Below, piece by piece: positions 17,552-25,177 of a stretch of DNA of 58,228 nucleotides. The position numbers were made by a program, and so were the translations under genes. Position 1 is the first letter of the stretch; every line of letters begins with the position of its first letter. Below the pieces are notes generated by a model. It was given only the letters and a program-made list of their open reading frames with translations. It searched no databases and had not been told where the DNA came from. The stretch lies in assembly GCA_017848435.1 (NCBI GenBank), contig JAFEHU010000046.1, positions 1 to 58,228 on the forward strand, written 5' to 3'. This DNA comes from Burkholderiaceae bacterium. Its GTDB lineage: Bacteria; Pseudomonadota; Gammaproteobacteria; Burkholderiales; Burkholderiaceae_C.

Positions 17552-17957
17552 CGCCACGCCGCAAGGCGTGCAGCGCCTGCTGGCCGCCGCCGAGCGCAAT
17601 CTGGCGGACGCGAAGCTGGCCCAGCTCAGCGCCGAAAACCGCTTTGACGCCGCCTACAAATGCATCATGCAGTGCGCCATGCTGGGTTTGTGGGCACACG
17701 GCTACCGCACCTCCACCAGCCAGCCCGGCCATCACCAAACTGCCCTGCAGGCCCTGCCGCTCACCCTGGGGTTGCCCAACAGCGCCACCATCGTGCTGGA
17801 TGCCCTGCGCAAGCAGCGCAACCTGAACGACTACGAAGGTGACCCGGTTGGCGACAGCGTGGTGCGTGAATGCCTCAGCCAGGCCGAAGCGTTGCTGGCC
17901 CACACACGCCAGTTTCTGCAGACGCAGTTCCCGGTGTTGCTGGTCAAGCCGGGCTGA
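17505..17957 (+). CDS. HEPN-like protein (SAV_6107-type), probable toxin partner
   Basis: 150 aa, nearly all alpha-helical. The C-terminal half has LDALRKQRNLNDYEGDPV, resembling the helix of HEPN proteins that carries the R-x(4-6)-H RNase motif. Here the arginine is followed by N...Y and the histidine is missing, as in SAV_6107-like members. Start ATG 17505 lies inside the end of the MNT gene, giving tight coupling. It is convergent with the redoxin gene, 10 nt apart. Toxic RNase activity is inferred from the family and partner, not visible in the sequence. Confidence 0.75.
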   Translation: MTLANLLAIQRLLAFSATPQGVQRLLAAAERNLADAKLAQLSAENRFDAAYKCIMQCAMLGLWAHGYRTSTSQPGHHQTALQALPLTLGLPNSATIVLDALRKQRNLNDYEGDPVGDSVVRECLSQAEALLAHTRQFLQTQFPVLLVKPG

Positions 17958-17967
17958 TGAATGCGGC

Positions 17968-18585
17968 TCAGCCCGCGTACTTCACCGAGCAGCCATACGG
18001 CTTGGTGTTGGCAGCGCTGATGGGTTTGCCGGCCAGCGCTTCGCCCAGCCCCTGGCGCACGTAGTTGGTGGCGGTCTTGATGTCGTCCACCTTGGCCGAT
18101 GGAATGCTGTCGATGCCACCGGCATAGACCAGCGTGCCTTTCGGGTCCACGATGTACATGTGCGGCGTGGTGCGGGCGCCGTAGGCTTTGCCGATGCTGC
18201 CTTTTTCGTCCATCAGTGTGGCGGTGGGGGCGGCCTTTTGCTGCGTCATCCAGGCGCCCAGGTCGGCGGGTTTTTTGTAGTCGCCGCTGCCGGTGTCGGT
18301 GGAGTTCACGGCCAGCCAGACCACGCCCTTGCCGGTGAACTCTCTCTGCAGCGCCGGGATGTTGCCGGAGCCGTAGTGCTTCACCACAAACGGGCAGCCG
18401 GGGTTGGTCCATTCCAGCACCACGTGTTTGCCCTTGAAGTCGCTCAGCTTCACGGTTTTGCCGGCGGTGTCGAGTGCGGTGAAGTCGGGCGCGGGTTGGC
18501 CCACGGTGGCGGTTTGTGCCAGGGCGGGCGTGGCAGCGAAGGGCAGCGCGACCAAGGCCAGGGACAGCAACGAACGGCGGATCAT
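17968..18585 (-). CDS. Exported thioredoxin-fold (redoxin/AhpC-TSA) protein
   Basis: 205 aa. A signal peptide (MIRRSLLSLALVALPFAATPALAQ) is followed by a redoxin domain: VGQPAPDFTALDTAGKTVKLSDFKGKHVVLEWTNPGCPFVVKHY, with one cysteine where peroxiredoxin-like proteins have the active site. DEKGSIGKAYGARTTPHMYIVDPKG with the cis-proline follows. The frame extends to 18627, but ATG 18585 has AAGGAG at the correct distance. It follows dsbD by 38 nt and may receive electrons from DsbD in the periplasm. Confidence 0.88.
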   Translation of the reverse strand: MIRRSLLSLALVALPFAATPALAQTATVGQPAPDFTALDTAGKTVKLSDFKGKHVVLEWTNPGCPFVVKHYGSGNIPALQREFTGKGVVWLAVNSTDTGSGDYKKPADLGAWMTQQKAAPTATLMDEKGSIGKAYGARTTPHMYIVDPKGTLVYAGGIDSIPSAKVDDIKTATNYVRQGLGEALAGKPISAANTKPYGCSVKYAG

Positions 18586-18623
18586 GGGAACTCCTTCAGC
18601 GGGCGTAAAAAGGGGCCGGCGTG

Positions 18624-20801
18624 TCACAGCGACAGCCGGGCGAGGGTGGCGCGGACCTCGTCCACGCTCAAAATCTCGGACAACACCACCGGCGTTTTGC
18701 CGGGGGCATAAAACACGTACACCGGCACGCCGTTGCGGCCCAGGTGGGTCAGCGCGGCGGTGATGGCCGGGTCGCGCCGGGTCCAGTCGGCGCGCAGCAG
18801 GGTGACTTTTTTCGCGTCAAAGTCGGCCAGCACGTCGGCGTTGGCGAGCGTGGTTTTCTTGTTGTACTGGCAGGTCACGCACCAGGCGGCGGTGAAGTCC
18901 ACAAACACCGGCTGGCCGCTGGCCACGATCTGCTCCACCCGGCCTGGCTCCCAGGCCTGCCAGCGGCCTGTGGGGGTGTTGGCGGGGCTCAAACTGGCCA
19001 ATTCAGTGACCTTTGGGCCCAGTGCCCAGGTACTTGCTGCCAACAGCGCTATGGAAACAGTCGCAATCACAGCGCGCGAGCGGCCCGCCAGCGTGAACGC
19101 CCAGACCACCATGCTGAGCAGCACCAGCAGCACCAGCAGCGCGGCCGCGCCGTCAATGCCGCTTTGCTGGCCGAGCACCCAGACCAGCCAGGCCACGGTG
19201 GCAAACATCGGGAAAGCCATCAACTTGCGGAAGGTGTCCATCCACGCGCCGGGGCGTGGCAGCAGGCGCGCCACCGCCGGCACCAGACTGGCGGCCAGGT
19301 AGGGCAGGGCCATGCCAACGCCAATGGCGGCAAACACCAGCAGCGCCTGCGCGGCGGGCAGGCCCACCGCGAAACCGAGCGAAGCGCCCATGAAAGGCGC
19401 GGTGCAAGGCGAGGCAATCGCCACCGCCAGCACGCCCGACACAAAGGCGTTGGCGGCCGGGTGTTTGGCTTCCAGTGTGGCCAGGCGGCTTGGCAAGATG
19501 CTGCCAAATTCAAACAGGCCGGCCAGGTTCAGGCCAATCACAGTAAACAGCACCGCCAGCCCCGCCACCACGGTGGGCGACTGCAGCTGAAAGCCCCAGC
19601 CCAGTTGCTCGCCGGCCGCGCGCAGCGCCAGCATCAGCGCGCCCAGGGCCACAAACGACAGCACCACGCCCGCCGTATAGGCCAGGCCGCTGGTGCGGTG
19701 GGCGCGCCGGTCGGCGCCGTGCTGGGTGAAGCCCAGCACCTTGATGGCCAGCACCGGGAACACGCAGGGCATCAAATTCAGGATCAGGCCCCCCAGCAGC
19801 GCGCCGAACAGGGCGGCCAGCAAGGTGAGCTGCGGTGCGCTGGCGGGCGCACCCGCAGCAGCGTTGGCGCGCAAGGCGTTGTCCAGCGCGAGCGAGATCG
19901 GCGCGGCCTGCGCCACCTGCGGCCAGGTGCCAAGCACCTGGGCCTCGGCGCGCCAGCCCTGGCGCTGGCCGTCGCTGTCCAGCGTCAGCACCACCGGCAT
20001 CACCGCAGGGCTTTGGCTGCGCTGGGGCGACAGCGGGATGCTGCCGGTCCACACGCCGCCTTGCCAGGCCTGCGTCCAGGCGCCGGCGGTTTCAATCACG
20101 TCGGCGGTCTCGGGGAAAAAGCCCAGCGTCTTGCCGTGCACCGCGTCTGGCAGGCCGGCCACGCTGACGGTGATGCGCTGGCCGGCCAGCGCCACCGTGC
20201 TGTTGCCTGCGAGTGAGACGGGCTGCGCGGCCATGGCGGCGGTGAAGGTGGCGGCGTTCAGAGCGGTGGAGCCCTGCACCGGCAGTTTCAGCGTGAATTC
20301 GCCTTCTTCCGGGATGCACTCCTTGCGGCAGACCAGCCAGGCCGCCTTGAGCTTGACCTCCAGCCCACCGGCCAGCAGCGACGGCTTGAAGTCGGGCGAC
20401 ACGGTCAGCGGCACCGGCAGCAGCACCGTGTGCTCGTAGCCGTAGTTGGCCAGCGTGCCGATGGGGATCTTCTTGGGCAGCGGCCAGGCAATCTCGCCAG
20501 CGGTCACGCCCGCGGGCAGTTGCCACTGCAGCTGGGTGGGCAGGCCGGAGTCGCCGGCGTTTTTCCAGTAGGTGTGCCAGTCCGGCTGGTGGGTGATCTG
20601 CAGCCCGACCCAGACCGGCCGGCCGGCTGCCACGCCTTCGGGGGCGTAGGCCATCAGTTCGGCACGCACCTGGGGCGTGGTCACCACCGTTTTGGTATTG
20701 TTTTGGCTCCACGCCTTAGTAGATCCTAGCGATATTGCTACTAAAAACAGAGCAATCAGCGCGTGGCTTACGAACGGGGGCAGGCGGCGGTGAGACATCA
20801 T
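18624..20801 (-). CDS. dsbD: Protein-disulfide reductase DsbD family
   Basis: A 725-aa inner-membrane electron carrier from cytoplasmic thioredoxin to periplasmic partners. It has a signal peptide, an N-terminal periplasmic domain with CRKEC (LVCRKECIPEEGEF, as in ScsB-like members), a CcdA-like membrane core with LMPCVFPVLAIK and ASPCTAPFMG, and a C-terminal thioredoxin domain with TAAWCVTCQ. The signal-peptide region (about codons 17-34) is encoded by a copy of the dispersed repeat at 20700-20750, which is unusual. The downstream redoxin is a likely client. Confidence 0.92.
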   Translation of the reverse strand: MMSHRRLPPFVSHALIALFLVAISLGSTKAWSQNNTKTVVTTPQVRAELMAYAPEGVAAGRPVWVGLQITHQPDWHTYWKNAGDSGLPTQLQWQLPAGVTAGEIAWPLPKKIPIGTLANYGYEHTVLLPVPLTVSPDFKPSLLAGGLEVKLKAAWLVCRKECIPEEGEFTLKLPVQGSTALNAATFTAAMAAQPVSLAGNSTVALAGQRITVSVAGLPDAVHGKTLGFFPETADVIETAGAWTQAWQGGVWTGSIPLSPQRSQSPAVMPVVLTLDSDGQRQGWRAEAQVLGTWPQVAQAAPISLALDNALRANAAAGAPASAPQLTLLAALFGALLGGLILNLMPCVFPVLAIKVLGFTQHGADRRAHRTSGLAYTAGVVLSFVALGALMLALRAAGEQLGWGFQLQSPTVVAGLAVLFTVIGLNLAGLFEFGSILPSRLATLEAKHPAANAFVSGVLAVAIASPCTAPFMGASLGFAVGLPAAQALLVFAAIGVGMALPYLAASLVPAVARLLPRPGAWMDTFRKLMAFPMFATVAWLVWVLGQQSGIDGAAALLVLLVLLSMVVWAFTLAGRSRAVIATVSIALLAASTWALGPKVTELASLSPANTPTGRWQAWEPGRVEQIVASGQPVFVDFTAAWCVTCQYNKKTTLANADVLADFDAKKVTLLRADWTRRDPAITAALTHLGRNGVPVYVFYAPGKTPVVLSEILSVDEVRATLARLSL
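20700..20750 (-). repeat. Dispersed repeat, copy 2 (inside dsbD signal-peptide region)
   Basis: On the minus strand it reads TAGTAGC, 12 nt, GGATCTACTAAGGC, GTGGAGCCAAAACA, matching copy 1 (3647-3703) in order and spacing. It encodes part of the hydrophobic core and cleavage region of the DsbD signal peptide (LFLVAISLGSTKAWSQN). Confidence 0.55.
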
Positions 20802-20910
20802 TGCGGTGTGTGAGCAGGCCAGGGGGGTGAAGTTCCAGCGGGCGGGGCTGCGCGATGGTAACGGGTGGCCCCTGCGGTAGCGGGTCGCCCCTGCTGGCTA
20901 TGATGCAGTC

Positions 20911-21741
20911 ATGACGGCCCCGAACCCCTCTGCCAGCTTGCCGCGCTTCTGGGCCGAGCTCACCAGCCCCGACTTCGCCACGCTCGACCCGGCGCGCACG
21001 GTGGCGGTGCTGCCGCTGGGCGCCACCGAGCAGCATGGCCCGCATTTGCCGCTGCAGGTGGACACCACGCTGGCCCACGGCGTCATCCAGGCCGCCTTGC
21101 CGCTGCTGCCAGCCGATCTGCCGGTGCTGTTCCTGCCCCCCCAAACGGTGGGCTTCAGCCCCGAACACGCGGCTTTCCCCGGCACGCTCACCCTCAAGGC
21201 CGAGACCGTCATCCGCTTGTGGACCGACATTGCTGAAGGCGTGGCCGCTGCCGGCGTGAAGAAACTGGTGCTGTTCAACGCCCACGGTGGCCATGTCGGG
21301 CTGATGGACGTGGTGGCGCGTGACCTGCGCGCCCGCCTGGGCCTGCTGGTCTACAGCGTCAGCTGGTTCAACCTGCCACTGCCACCGGCGGTGGAGGCGC
21401 TGTTCCCGCCCGACGAACACCGCTTTGGCGTGCACGCCGGCGACGTGGAAACCTCGATGATGCTGGCGCTCGCCCCGGCGCAGGTGCGCATGGCCGAGGC
21501 CCAGCCCTTCCATTCCACTTCGCGCGACCGGGCGGCCAACTACCCCCTCCTGGGCAACGGCAAAAGCGCCAAGTTCGCCTGGCAGATGCAGGACGTGAAC
21601 CCGGCCGGCGCCGCCGGTAACGCCGCCGCCGCCACCGCGCAAAAGGGCCAGGCGCTGTTGCAGGCCTCCGGCCAGGCGCTGGCCGAGCTGCTGGCCGAGG
21701 TCAGCCACCTGCCACTGTCGACCCTGGCCCCGCGGCCCTGA
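20911..21741 (+). CDS. Creatininase family amidohydrolase
   Basis: 276 aa. It has the creatininase metal-site motifs in order: LPLGATEQHGPHLPLQVDT (Glu, His, Asp ligands), FSPEHAAFPGTLTL, NAHGGHVG and HAGDVETSMML (His and Glu ligands). The family hydrolyses cyclic amides such as creatinine; in biosynthetic gene sets it acts on formamides or peptides, so the substrate is open. It is divergent from dsbD. A link to the nitrogen-scavenging genes downstream is plausible but unproven. Confidence 0.9.
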   Translation: MTAPNPSASLPRFWAELTSPDFATLDPARTVAVLPLGATEQHGPHLPLQVDTTLAHGVIQAALPLLPADLPVLFLPPQTVGFSPEHAAFPGTLTLKAETVIRLWTDIAEGVAAAGVKKLVLFNAHGGHVGLMDVVARDLRARLGLLVYSVSWFNLPLPPAVEALFPPDEHRFGVHAGDVETSMMLALAPAQVRMAEAQPFHSTSRDRAANYPLLGNGKSAKFAWQMQDVNPAGAAGNAAAATAQKGQALLQASGQALAELLAEVSHLPLSTLAPRP

Positions 21742-21792
21742 GCCGGGGCCCTGCGTGCCGGGCTGCGTAAAGTTGGCCGGATTGGCTTGCAA

Positions 21793-21811
21793 TTGACAAT
21801 CATTCTCAATT
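21793..21811. promoter_or_regulatory. Fur box overlapping a -35 element
   Basis: TGACAAT-C-ATTCTCA at 21794-21808 matches the 7-1-7 Fur consensus TGATAAT-N-ATTATCA at 13 of 14 arm positions less one symmetric change per arm. TTGACA (21793-21798) inside it is a perfect -35 hexamer. No other gene starts between it and the small gene at 21887, so iron-dependent repression of 21887-22546 is predicted. Confidence 0.7.
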
Positions 21812-21886
21812 AGACTGTGCTTCAAGCCAGCCTGCAGCGGAGTTCTGCCAGCCAGCAACAGAACCCAACCCCTGCAGGAGACCCGC

Positions 21887-22147
21887 ATGACCGACGATTC
21901 CGGCGCCCGCCCGTGCCACCACCACACGTTGGCGCACAGCCCCCTGGGCCGCGTCACCCTCTGCCCAGACTGCAGCGTGGTGCAGCTGCACATGGACGCG
22001 GTGACCCTGCGGCTGGCGGCAGACGACTTTGAAACACTGGCCCACATGGTGCTCATGGCGCGCTGGCGCCTGCACACCAGCGCGGCCAACCAGGCGGCCC
22101 AGCTCACCGCCGAGGCCCTGAAGGCGGCTGCCGCGCCCCGGCGCTAG
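21887..22147 (+). CDS. Small His/Cys protein, predicted Fur-regulated, unknown function
   Basis: 86 aa. The N-terminus has [12 protein letters not shown] and then CPDC, a possible metal site (C-H-H-H...C-x2-C), followed by a helical C-terminus ([19 protein letters not shown]...). I do not recognise a named family. The position behind a strong Fur box suggests a role in iron homeostasis. The next gene starts 9 nt downstream. Confidence 0.72.
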   Translation: MTDDSGARPCHHHTLAHSPLGRVTLCPDCSVVQLHMDAVTLRLAADDFETLAHMVLMARWRLHTSAANQAAQLTAEALKAAAAPRR

Positions 22148-22156
22148 CAGCGGGCC

Positions 22157-22546
22157 ATGCCAATGCCACACGCCCCACTGCCCCCCGCGCCGGGCGCCGT
22201 CACCATGGCGCAAGCCAAAAACCAGCTGCAGGCCATGCAGCAGGAAAACGCGGTGCTGATCCACGCGCTGGCCAAAGCCCAGCAGCGCACCAGCGTTTGC
22301 ATCAGCGCGCTGCACGGCCAGGTGAAAGGCCAGGAAAGCCTGCTGATGCGCCTGCGCGCCGCACTCATGCTGAAAGAAACCGAGCTGATGGTCGTGCGCG
22401 AAGACATGGCCGCACTGCTGCACGCCAGCGGCCAGGCGGCCGACCTGGTGATCTGCCAGACCGGCTGCGTCAGCCACAACCAGCACTGGCTGGACGGCAC
22501 CGACTGCAAACGCACCGGCCAGCCCTGCGTGCTGCGGCCAGAATAG
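22157..22546 (+). CDS. DUF2325-like protein with coiled-coil N-terminus
   Basis: 129 aa. Residues 15-85 are a continuous amphipathic helix ([24 protein letters not shown]...[18 protein letters not shown]). The C-terminus [17 protein letters not shown]...[10 protein letters not shown] resembles the last part of DUF2325 proteins (cysteine/histidine cluster plus CKRTGKxCVL). It is co-directional with the preceding small gene and predicted to share the Fur-controlled promoter. Function is unknown; DUF2325 assignment is by motif memory. Confidence 0.7.
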   Translation: MPMPHAPLPPAPGAVTMAQAKNQLQAMQQENAVLIHALAKAQQRTSVCISALHGQVKGQESLLMRLRAALMLKETELMVVREDMAALLHASGQAADLVICQTGCVSHNQHWLDGTDCKRTGQPCVLRPE

Positions 22547-22605
22547 CCTGGCATCAATCGTGCAGCCTCCGGTCAGACGTTGAACCCCAGCCCGCCGGAG
22601 ACACC

Positions 22606-23073
22606 ATGGACACCAAGCCCCCGCTGCCCCCTTTCACCGCCGACACCGCGGCGCAAAAAGCCCGCATGGCCGAAGACGCCTGGAACACCCGCGACCCGGA
22701 ACGGGTGATCCTGGTCTACACACCCGACACCGTCTGGCGCAACCGGGCCGAATTCCCCCAGGGGCAGGCCGAGGTGAAGGAGTTCCTGAAGCGCAAGTGG
22801 GTGCGCGAGCTGGACTACCGCCTCATCAAGGAAGTGTGGGCCTTCACCGGCAACCGCATTGCCGCGCGTTTTGCCTACGAGTGGCACGACGACGGTGGCC
22901 AGTGGTACCGCTCGTATGGCAACGAGAACTGGGAGTTCAACGAGCAAGGTTTCATGCAGCGCCGCTTTGCCAGCATCAACGACCTGCCGATCAAGGCCGA
23001 GGACCGCAAGTTCTTCTGGCCCCTTGGCCGCCGGCCCGACGACCACCCCGGCCTGAGCGACCTCGGGCTCTGA
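22606..23073 (+). CDS. DUF1348 / NTF2-like (SnoaL fold) protein
   Basis: 155 aa. [87 protein letters not shown] is characteristic of the DUF1348 NTF2-like family; these are small soluble proteins of unknown or hydrolase-like role. ATG 22606 is chosen because GGAG precedes it and the frame upstream overlaps the DUF2325-like gene. It may be the third gene of the Fur-linked unit (59-nt gap). Confidence 0.87.
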   Translation: MDTKPPLPPFTADTAAQKARMAEDAWNTRDPERVILVYTPDTVWRNRAEFPQGQAEVKEFLKRKWVRELDYRLIKEVWAFTGNRIAARFAYEWHDDGGQWYRSYGNENWEFNEQGFMQRRFASINDLPIKAEDRKFFWPLGRRPDDHPGLSDLGL

Positions 23074-23147
23074 GGGTTTCCCCGCATTTGCACCATCCGA
23101 GGGCGGGTGGTGCGGCAACCCTGCACCAAACTGGCCCCCGCCTCGCT

Positions 23148-24371
23148 ATGCTTGAACGCATGCACGCCACCGCGCCCCATGTCCTGACGCCCACCGCGGC
23201 GCCGGCCGGGTCGATCTCGCACCCGCTGTGGCAACACCAGCTCGGGCTGCTGCTGGAGTCCACCGGCGACGGCATTTTTGGCATTGACCTGGAAGGCCAC
23301 TGCGTCTTCATCAACCGCGCGGCGGCCCGCATGCTGGGCTACGAACCCGCCGAGGTGCTGGGCGCCAACATGCACTGGCTGACCCACCACTCGCACGCCG
23401 ACGGCTCCCACTACGCCGACACCGACTGCCCGATCTTTAACGCCTTCCGCCAGGGCCTGCCCTGCCGCATCGACACCGAGGTGTTCTGGCGCCGCGACCA
23501 CAGTGCGTTTGCGGTGGAGTATTCCAGCCACCCGATTCTTGACGGCGCGCAGGTGCGCGGTGCCGTCATCACCTTTGTCGACATCACCGAGCGCAAACGC
23601 GCGGCCGACGCCCTGCAAAAAGCCAAAGACGAGCTGGAGCTTCGGGTGAGCGAGCGCACGCAAGAGCTGTCGGCGGCGCTGGGCCAGCTGCGCGAGCTGT
23701 CGGCGTACTCTGAGAACGTTCGCGAAGAAGAGCGCACCCGCATCGCCCGCGAGGTGCACGACGAGTTGGGCAGCCTGCTGGTGGCGCTGAAGATGGACGT
23801 GAACTGGCTCGACAAACGCCTCGGCGAGCAAGAGCAGCGCGATGCCAACGACGCCCAGGCCATGCGCGAGCGCATGCGCAGCAAGTGCCAGAACATGAGC
23901 CGGTTGATCGAAAACGCGGTGGACAACGTCGGCCGCATCATCACGGATTTGCGCCCCAGCATCCTCGACCACCAGGGCCTGTGGGCCGCGCTGGAGTGGC
24001 AGGCGCACGAATTTGCGCAGTCTGGCGAACTGGCACTCACCTGGGAGATGCAGGTCGCGCCCGGCGTGGAGCTGCCCGGCCCGGCGGCGATGGCGGTGTT
24101 CCGCATCTTCCAGGAAATGCTCAGCAACGTGGGCCGGCACGCGCAGGCCAGTGCGCTGGCGGTGCAGATCGTGGCCGACGCGCACCAGCTCAGCCTGCGG
24201 GTGCAAGACAACGGGCGCGGCGCCGCCGCAGCGGCCTTTGAGGCGTCGGACGCCTACGGGGTGATGGGCATGCGCGAACGCGCCCGTCACTTTGGCGGTG
24301 TGGTCGAGATTTCAAGCCAGATCGGTGTTGGGTCTGCGTTCAGGCTGACGATGCCGCTACAGAATGACTAG
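23148..24371 (+). CDS. PAS-domain sensor histidine kinase (HisKA_3, NarL-type)
   Basis: 407 aa, no membrane segment, so a cytoplasmic sensor. It has a PAS domain at residues 30-145 (LLLESTGDGIFGIDLEGHCVFINRAAARMLGYE ... VRGAVITFVDITERK), a coiled linker, a HisKA_3 dimerisation domain with phospho-accepting His204 in EERTRIAREVHDELGSLL, and an HATPase with FQEMLSNVGRHAQA and DNGRG. It overlaps the response regulator by 8 nt. The two precede the cyanate transporter operon and may control it. Confidence 0.9.
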   Translation: MLERMHATAPHVLTPTAAPAGSISHPLWQHQLGLLLESTGDGIFGIDLEGHCVFINRAAARMLGYEPAEVLGANMHWLTHHSHADGSHYADTDCPIFNAFRQGLPCRIDTEVFWRRDHSAFAVEYSSHPILDGAQVRGAVITFVDITERKRAADALQKAKDELELRVSERTQELSAALGQLRELSAYSENVREEERTRIAREVHDELGSLLVALKMDVNWLDKRLGEQEQRDANDAQAMRERMRSKCQNMSRLIENAVDNVGRIITDLRPSILDHQGLWAALEWQAHEFAQSGELALTWEMQVAPGVELPGPAAMAVFRIFQEMLSNVGRHAQASALAVQIVADAHQLSLRVQDNGRGAAAAAFEASDAYGVMGMRERARHFGGVVEISSQIGVGSAFRLTMPLQND

Positions 24372-25041
24372 CATCATCCGCGTCCTGCTGGGCGACGACC
24401 ACCGCATCGTCCGCGAGGGGCTGAAGCAGGTGCTGGCCGACGCGCCCGACATCACCGTGCTGGCCGAAGCGCAAACCGGCCCTGAGGTGCTGGCGCGGGT
24501 GGACGCATTGCACGGCGCCGCCGGGCTCGACGTGGTGCTGCTCGACATTGCCCTGCCCGAACGCGACGGGCTGGACGTGCTCCAGGTGCTGCATCGGCAA
24601 CACCCCGGCCTGCCGGTGCTGATGCTCTCCACCTACCCGGAGAAACAGTACGCGGTGCGCTGCATCAAGCTCGGCGCCGCCGGCTACCTGAACAAAAGCG
24701 CCGACCCCGACGACATGGTCGCCGCCGTGCGCAAGGTGGCCCAGGGCGGGCTGTACGTCACCCCCGCCACCGCCGAAGCCCTGGCCGCTGCCATGGCCGC
24801 CAGCGCTGGCAAGGCGGGCGTGGCCAGCGCCGGGGTGGACGCCCTCTCGCACCGCGAGCACCAGGTCTTCCGGCTGCTGACGGCTGGGCTCAGCGTCTCC
24901 CAAATTGGTGCGCAGCTGGGGCTGGCGGCCAACACCGTCAGCACCTACCGCGCCCGCATCCTGGACAAAACCGGCACCAAAAACGACGTGGAGCTGGCGC
25001 TGTACGCCGAACGGCAGCGCCAAAGCGGGCCCCTGGGCTGA
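24364..25041 (+). CDS. LuxR/NarL-family response regulator
   Basis: 225 aa. The receiver domain has DD at residues 11-12, phospho-acceptor Asp61 (VVLLDIALPERDG) and the conserved Lys in GYLNKSA. The C-terminal LuxR HTH is LSHREHQVFRLLTAGLSVSQIGAQLGLAANTVSTYRARIL. It is the cognate partner of the kinase ending at 24371. A perfect dyad 15 nt after its stop codon (25056-25073) is a candidate target. Confidence 0.92.
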   Translation: MTSIIRVLLGDDHRIVREGLKQVLADAPDITVLAEAQTGPEVLARVDALHGAAGLDVVLLDIALPERDGLDVLQVLHRQHPGLPVLMLSTYPEKQYAVRCIKLGAAGYLNKSADPDDMVAAVRKVAQGGLYVTPATAEALAAAMAASAGKAGVASAGVDALSHREHQVFRLLTAGLSVSQIGAQLGLAANTVSTYRARILDKTGTKNDVELALYAERQRQSGPLG

Positions 25042-25055
25042 AGCGGGGCCGGATT

Positions 25056-25073
25056 TGTAGGGCCGCCCCTACA
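25056..25073. promoter_or_regulatory. Perfect dyad TGTAGGG-N4-CCCTACA
   Basis: 18-bp perfect inverted repeat (7+4+7) about 55 bp upstream of the sigma-54-like element and 105 bp upstream of the transporter operon start. It could be a binding site for the adjacent LuxR-type regulator or an activator, or a short hairpin ending the regulator mRNA. There is no U-tract, which disfavours a terminator. Confidence 0.45.
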
Positions 25074-25128
25074 CGGCGTCGACAACGCGTCGTCGATTTT
25101 TGGGGAATGGCCCGATCGGGCAGACAAC

Positions 25129-25143
25129 TGGCGCAGGGCTTGC
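25129..25143 (+). promoter_or_regulatory. Sigma-54 (-24/-12) promoter of the cyanate transporter operon
   Basis: TGGCGCA-GGGC-TTGC has the correct GG/GC spacing of the TGGCAC-N5-TTGC consensus, with one change in the -24 block. The predicted start near 25155 gives a leader of about 23 nt to ATG 25178. Sigma-54 control fits nitrogen-limitation regulation of cyanate use. Confidence 0.55.
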
Positions 25144-25177
25144 GTCATGGAAGCATCTTTTCAAAGAAAGGCGCGCC

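Noticed and set aside
18621-20216. 531-codon frame opposite dsbD
   Set aside because: Rich in Q, H, R and G with no fold; dsbD is certain on the other strand.
23132-23147. Sigma-54-like TGGCCCCCGCCTCGC before the sensor kinase
   Set aside because: The -12 block has a mismatch and would place the transcription start inside the coding sequence.
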